This document shows, in pieces, positions 60,436-64,000 of a DNA stretch of 64,000 nucleotides (positions are counted from its first letter, which is position 1; each line of letters begins with the position of its first letter). The position numbers were made by a program, and so were the translations under genes. The DNA is taken from positions 62,001-126,000 of the forward strand of contig CAVTEQ010000017.1 in the NCBI GenBank assembly GCA_963733935.1. The letters run 5' to 3'. Source of the stretch: JAHFUA01 sp963733935. GTDB taxonomy: Bacteria > Acidobacteriota > Terriglobia > Terriglobales > Acidobacteriaceae. The notes beneath the pieces were generated by a model that was not told the origin of the DNA, did not search any database, and saw only the letters and a program-made list of their open reading frames with translations.

Positions 60436-60666
60436 ATGGTGCGCAAGGCTACCGGGTTGCGTGTCATTGGCAGAGTAGTCAGCACTGGTGCGTTGGCCGT
60501 TGGTGCCGCTACGTTCGCTTCCCTGCCCCTAGTTCCGATATGCCTCCTAGCGGCATACAGACTACTAAAGCCCATCAGGCAGGAGATGCGCAATGCCTGT
60601 GCTTACCGGTCAACTGGTGCAGAAGACGAGCCATGTCATTCGTCAGGTGATGTGGATACCCTGTGA
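60436..60666 (+). CDS. Small membrane protein
   Basis: A 76-aa frame from the ATG at 60436: MVRKATGLRVIGRVVSTGAL, AVGAATFASLPLVPICLLAA and YRLLKPIRQEMRN. One membrane helix (residues about 18-42), a basic N-terminus and an acidic, Cys-containing tail. No recognised family. The ATG lacks a ribosome site, so it could be coupled to the preceding small gene, whose stop is 20 bases upstream. Confidence 0.45.
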   Translation: MVRKATGLRVIGRVVSTGALAVGAATFASLPLVPICLLAAYRLLKPIRQEMRNACAYRSTGAEDEPCHSSGDVDTL

Positions 60667-60675
60667 CCGCTGAAT

Positions 60676-60711
60676 GTGGAGGGTGGACTTTTCCACTGTT
60701 CCACCCTCCAC
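60676..60711. repeat. Perfect 12-bp inverted repeat
   Basis: GTGGAGGGTGGA (60676-60687) and TCCACCCTCCAC (60700-60711) are exact reverse complements, separated by a 12-base loop. It lies ten bases after the small membrane gene. There is no T-run, so it is a weak terminator candidate; a binding site or attenuator is also possible. The 280 bases to its right hold no convincing gene. Confidence 0.6.
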
Positions 60712-60992
60712 GTGATTCTCGGAGATGCCTGTTACTCAGCCCAGCGGATCGCTTCCGACCAGGCCGTCATCTGACCGGAATCGGAGTGCATGGTCCAAAC
60801 CGATCCCAGCACTTCCCAGAAGCCGACTTCTGGACAACTTCACGCCCACATCGGGGCCAGGGTCATTCGGCCCGTGCGAGCGATGGGCCCATTGACGACG
60901 AATCGTCGGATGGTTTCTGGACGGCCCGTAATTCGGGCGCTATCCTGACAGGTGTTAACGCTGGGTCAGCACGACACTGGTTCCATTCGCAC

Positions 60993-61703
60993 CTAACCAA
61001 AGTACGCGTCGCGTACTTCTTGGCGATCGACGAGCTCAGCTGAGCTGCCCGACGCGACCACACGACCCTTAGAAAGCACATACCCATAGTGCGAAATCGC
61101 GAGCGTCTGGTGCACGTTCTGCTCGACTAGAAACACCGTGATTCCGCGATGGTTGATTTGGCGAATGATGTTGAAGTTCTCCTTGACCAGAAGAGGCGAC
61201 AGACCAAGCGAGGGCTCATCAATCAAGAGCAGCTTCGGTGCCCGCATCAGCCCGCGTCCGATCGAAACCATTGCCTGCTCGCCGCCTGACATGGTGCCCG
61301 CGAACTGACGACGTTGCTCGGCCAAGCGGGGAAACAGCTGATAGACCTCTGTGAGGCGCCCGTTCGTCACGATATCAGAGGACTCCTGGTACGCTCCGAG
61401 ACGCAAATTCTCCTCGACCGTGAGCTTCGGAAAAACCTTGCGTCCTTCCGGGATGCAGGCGATGCCTGCGGCGACGACTTTATGGGTCGGCAAAGCAGTA
61501 ATGTCGACGCCGTCGAACACAATCCGACCGTCGCGCGGCGGCGTTAGGCCAAGGATGGAGCGGATCAGGGTAGTTTTGCCGGAGCCGTTTGATCCGAGGA
61601 GACATGTGACCTGCCGGGGCTGGATCGTGAGCGAGATGCCTTCCAGCACGTCGGCCTTGTCATAGGCGGTGGTGAGGTTGGCGATCTCTAGGTATCCGCT
61701 CAT
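60993..61703 (-). CDS. livF: Branched-chain amino-acid ABC transporter ATPase LivF
   Basis: A 236-aa ATPase that powers uptake of branched-chain amino acids or related solutes. LLGSNGSGKTTLIRSILGLT (Walker A), LPTHKVVAAGIACIPEGRKV FPKLTVEENL, MSGGEQAMVSIGRGLMRAPK (ABC signature), LLLIDEPSLGLSP (Walker B with catalytic Glu) and VFLVEQNVHQTLAISH (H-loop region) are present and intact. The EGRKVFPKLTVEENL stretch is typical of LivF as opposed to LivG. It is the last gene of a four-gene operon on the minus strand. Its start overlaps the LivG stop by one base. No periplasmic binding protein gene is in the window; it should lie beyond the right edge or elsewhere. Confidence 0.95.
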   Translation of the reverse strand: MSGYLEIANLTTAYDKADVLEGISLTIQPRQVTCLLGSNGSGKTTLIRSILGLTPPRDGRIVFDGVDITALPTHKVVAAGIACIPEGRKVFPKLTVEENLRLGAYQESSDIVTNGRLTEVYQLFPRLAEQRRQFAGTMSGGEQAMVSIGRGLMRAPKLLLIDEPSLGLSPLLVKENFNIIRQINHRGITVFLVEQNVHQTLAISHYGYVLSKGRVVASGSSAELVDRQEVRDAYFG

Positions 61704-62476
61704 CAGGCGACCCCGAGATACGCTTCTTGCACCTGACGGTCGGCGGCGATTTGCCGGTACGGCCCTTCCGCTATCTTGAGGCCGAAGTTGAGGACCACGC
61801 AGCGGTCGGTGATGCGCTCAATCACGCCCATTTCATGCTCGACGATGATGATTGTGAGATTCTGGTTGCGTTCGCGGACCTGCAGGATGTCATCCATCAG
61901 TGTCTTGGTTTCATCATGCGTCATGCCGGCAGAGGGCTCGTCAAGCAACAGCAGCTTGGGTTGGCTGATGAGCGCGCGACAGATCTCAATGCGGCGGCGG
62001 TCGATCATCGCCATGCCTGCGACTGGCTCAAACATCCTCACGGCAAGCTCCGGCTCGAACACCTCGACCAGCGCTCGGGCCTCCCGGTAGCTCGCCTCGA
62101 ACTCTCGCTTGAGGTCGGCGCGCCGCATCAGGTTGAACCAAAGCCCCTGATTGAGCCGCTTGTGGTTGCCGATCATGATGTTGTCGAACACGGACAGTGG
62201 CAACGCCAGCCGCGAGTGCTGGAAGGTGCGCGACATGCCGGCGTGGTAGACAGTCCGCGGCGACGCGCGCGTGATATCGGTCCCTTCGAATTTGAGGGTT
62301 CCCGCCTGGGCACGGTAAAGTCCAGTCGCAACGTTGAAGAAAGTTGTCTTTCCTGAACCGTTGGGACCGATCAGGCCCAACATTTCGTTCGGCTCGACAA
62401 TGAGATCGAGATGATCAAGCGCCACCACGCCGCCGAAGCTTCGGGTCACGCCGCGCGCTTCCAGCAATGGCGTCAT
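61703..62476 (-). CDS. livG: Branched-chain amino-acid ABC transporter ATPase LivG
   Basis: A 257-aa ATPase, partner of LivF. LIGPNGSGKTTFFNVATGLY (Walker A), RTFQHSRLALPLSVFDNIMI (Q-loop and LivG-specific segment), LLLLDEPSAGMTHDETKTLM (Walker B) and IIVEHEMGVIERITDRCVVL (H-loop) are intact. The ABC signature is unusual: the place normally holding LSYGQQRRLEIARAL reads MIDRRRIEICRAL, with no SGGQ-like LSxGxxQ core. The ATG at 62476 starts the family N-terminus (LLEARGVTRSFGGVVALDHL) and overlaps the LivM stop by 4 bases (ATGA). A longer frame extends upstream but lies inside livM. Confidence 0.93.
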   Translation of the reverse strand: MTPLLEARGVTRSFGGVVALDHLDLIVEPNEMLGLIGPNGSGKTTFFNVATGLYRAQAGTLKFEGTDITRASPRTVYHAGMSRTFQHSRLALPLSVFDNIMIGNHKRLNQGLWFNLMRRADLKREFEASYREARALVEVFEPELAVRMFEPVAGMAMIDRRRIEICRALISQPKLLLLDEPSAGMTHDETKTLMDDILQVRERNQNLTIIIVEHEMGVIERITDRCVVLNFGLKIAEGPYRQIAADRQVQEAYLGVA

Positions 62477-63636
62477 GGCCGCCACCCGGGGAAATAGCTG
62501 CGCGCTGGGCGCGGCAGCAGGCCTTCCGGTCGGAATAACAGAACAGCGATGACCATCACGGAATAGAGCAGGAAACGATACTCCTGGAGCGTCTGCAGCT
62601 TTTCCGGAACCACTACCACAATGGCGGTGGCGACCACCAGGCCCCACGGATTACCGATGCCGCCGAGGAGAACGATCGAAACTAGTATCAGTGAATCGGC
62701 GAATGTATAGTTGTTCGGCGCAACGAATCCCCCCACCATCCCAAACAGTGCGCCGGCGATGCCGATGAGGAAATTGCCGAGCGTGAAGGCCGTGATCTTC
62801 CAACGCGCAATGTCAAGCCCAAAGCAACTCGCGGCAGTTTCGTCGAGCCGCATTGCGTCCAGATTAAGTCCGATCCAGGAACGTTCCAGCCGCCGCAACA
62901 GAATGAATGCTCCGGCGAGCAATGCCAGGCTGAGCAGGAAGTAGCTCATGTAAAACGAGACCTCGATGTTGCCGATCTCGATATTGTCGTTGAACGACCA
63001 GCGGCCAATCGTCATGCCCTTGACCTGCAGGCCCTGCGGGCCCCCGAGGACGTTGTTCACCTCGAGGAAGGCCTTTAGCAGCAGAGCGAAAGCGATCGTC
63101 ACCAGGGCAGCATAGTGACCGCGCGTGCGCAGGACGGGCAAGAGCAATAGCGATCCGATCAGGGCGGCAATCAGCCCGCCGATCAGCAGCACCATGAGAT
63201 GCGGCACGTTGGTGTGGGCGTTGAGCACAGCCGACGTGTAGGCGCCAATGCCGAAGAAAGACGCGCCGGCGAAATTGAGCACGCCGGCGTAGCCGAACTG
63301 TATGTTGAGCCCCAGCGTTGCGAGCGTATAAAGCAGGACGGTGACGGTCAGCAGCAGGACAAAGTGATTGTCGTGAAAGAACGCCGCTACTGCCAAGCCA
63401 TCGACGATTGCCAGGGCGCCGAGGACATCCGCACGGTCGGCGAAGCTGCGGTTTACCGAGGCGAGCCATCCCATCCAGTAGGCTCCGAGCGCGGAGATGA
63501 CAGCTAGCCCGAGCAGGCCAACGATGAGAAGTTGTTTTTCGGCGGCCAGTAAGGCAATGAAATAAATGGTGACTAGCGCCTGGGCAATGACACCCGGCAG
63601 CAACGGAGCCCGTGATTTCTGTCGCGCTTCACTCAC
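62473..63636 (-). CDS. livM: Branched-chain amino-acid ABC transporter permease LivM
   Basis: A 387-aa inner-membrane permease with about ten helices. LNIQFGYAGVLNFAGASFFG IGAY is the LivM/LivH signature. GTYALIT-like residues appear as HYAALVTIAFALLLKAFLEV NN, and the EAA-like cytoplasmic loop is in GLDIARWKITAFTLGNFLIG (family: KxxAFxxSAxxAG). The C-terminus LLGGIGNPWGLVVATAIVVV then FRPEGLLPRP is the normal ending. The start is a GTG at 63636. Its N-terminal extension has an extra pair of helices (LLPGVIAQALVTIYFIALLA and so on), which is common. It forms the membrane channel with LivH. Confidence 0.93.
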   Translation of the reverse strand: MSEARQKSRAPLLPGVIAQALVTIYFIALLAAEKQLLIVGLLGLAVISALGAYWMGWLASVNRSFADRADVLGALAIVDGLAVAAFFHDNHFVLLLTVTVLLYTLATLGLNIQFGYAGVLNFAGASFFGIGAYTSAVLNAHTNVPHLMVLLIGGLIAALIGSLLLLPVLRTRGHYAALVTIAFALLLKAFLEVNNVLGGPQGLQVKGMTIGRWSFNDNIEIGNIEVSFYMSYFLLSLALLAGAFILLRRLERSWIGLNLDAMRLDETAASCFGLDIARWKITAFTLGNFLIGIAGALFGMVGGFVAPNNYTFADSLILVSIVLLGGIGNPWGLVVATAIVVVVPEKLQTLQEYRFLLYSVMVIAVLLFRPEGLLPRPARSYFPGWRP

Positions 63637-63640
63637 ACGC

Positions 63641-64000
63641 TCATATCCGCTCGCTAATTTTTTCCTGTATGAGCCCGGTCGGGCGCCAGGCTATAAAAAT
63701 GATGATGACGCCGAAGGCAAAGACGTCCTTATAGGCGCTGCCAAAAGGCAGCGCAACCGCCCCGAGGGTCTGCAGGGCCGCGAACAAGAACCCCCCGAGA
63801 ATTGCGCCGTAAATGCTGCCCAATCCGCCGATAATGGCGGCGGCAAAACCGATCACCCCTAGATAAAGACCCATTCCAAAATTGATCTCGTTGTAATAGA
63901 ACCCGTCCATGATGCCGGCGAACGCGGCGAGCCCCGAGCCGATCGCGAATGCGATGAGCACGATCGCCATGAAATTAACTCCCATGGTACGTGCCGTTTC
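63641..64000 (-). CDS. livH: Branched-chain amino-acid ABC transporter permease LivH (partial, runs off the window)
   Basis: The C-terminal 119 residues or so of LivH. The window's last codons read ETARTMGVNFMAIVLIAFAI, which belongs to the EAA-like loop and the next helix (family: RAMGIDVNRVIxLTFxIGAALAGxAG). Then GVIGFAAAIIGGLGSIYGAI LGGF, the strongly conserved late LivH segment, and IIIFIAWRPTGLIQEKISER I, its end. The stop lies 4 bases before the LivM start. The N-terminal two-thirds is beyond 64000. Confidence 0.93.
   Translation of the reverse strand, partial: ETARTMGVNFMAIVLIAFAIGSGLAAFAGIMDGFYYNEINFGMGLYLGVIGFAAAIIGGLGSIYGAILGGFLFAALQTLGAVALPFGSAYKDVFAFGVIIIFIAWRPTGLIQEKISERI

Overview
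The window is a high-GC bacterial chromosome segment. It most resembles Acidobacteriota (Terriglobia-like) soil bacteria. That is an inference from gene content: two Ser/Thr kinases fused to WD40-like or TPR sensor regions, several short basic RARWAK-motif proteins, a UGSC-family selenoprotein, long repeat-rich secreted proteins, and many small genes of a kind I associate with this phylum. No rRNA, tRNA or CRISPR array was seen.

Layout. 1-11.5 kb (+): a surface-polysaccharide locus. It holds a Wzy-like polymerase, one GT2 and four GT4 glycosyltransferases (two of them badly broken), a PglC-like initiating sugar-phosphate transferase, a PglD-like acetyltransferase, a PglE-like aminotransferase and a PglF-like dehydratase. 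The last four match the steps of diacetylbacillosamine-type sugar synthesis and loading. The locus ends at a strong terminator. 12-18.1 kb (+): one giant secreted protein with an N,N-dimethylformamidase-beta-like head and about ten 79-aa repeats, also followed by a terminator. 18.5-27 kb (mostly -): a decayed prophage or phage-like island with terminase large and small subunits, HNH, RecB-like nuclease, a recombination-type module, an HD hydrolase, a BrnT-type toxin remnant with its antitoxin, and a divergent XRE repressor remnant. 27-34.9 kb: mixed accessory genes (DUF4230, two zinc peptidases, CDF-like transporter, dodecin, PPOX protein, SagB-type nitroreductase) and a second, broken copy of the phage recombination gene. 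34.9-38.8 kb (+): a PaoABC/YagTSR-type molybdenum aldehyde oxidoreductase operon. 39.4-41 kb: duplicated and decayed DNA. 41-50 kb: DUF2306, TPR protein, beta-propeller protein, a selenoprotein operon (thioredoxin-fusion protein plus a UGSC protein with in-frame TGA and a hairpin right after it), and an Ig-repeat secreted protein. 50.7-58.6 kb (-): two membrane Ser/Thr kinases and a secreted prolyl oligopeptidase. 59-60.7 kb: an ArdC antirestriction pseudogene and small membrane proteins. 61-64 kb (-): a LivFGMH-type branched-chain amino-acid ABC transporter that runs off the right edge.

Two themes run through the window. First, single-base frameshifts interrupt many otherwise convincing genes, often in short homopolymers. 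This looks partly like consensus sequencing error and partly like genuine decay of mobile DNA. Second, several short segments are duplicated around the window: a divergent-promoter segment with a RARWAK gene, a receiver-like pseudogene in three places, a recombination gene in two places, and short repeats flanking the SagB gene. The strongest single discovery candidate is the selenoprotein operon at 45.0-47.2 kb, which conventional gene calling would split at its TGA codon.
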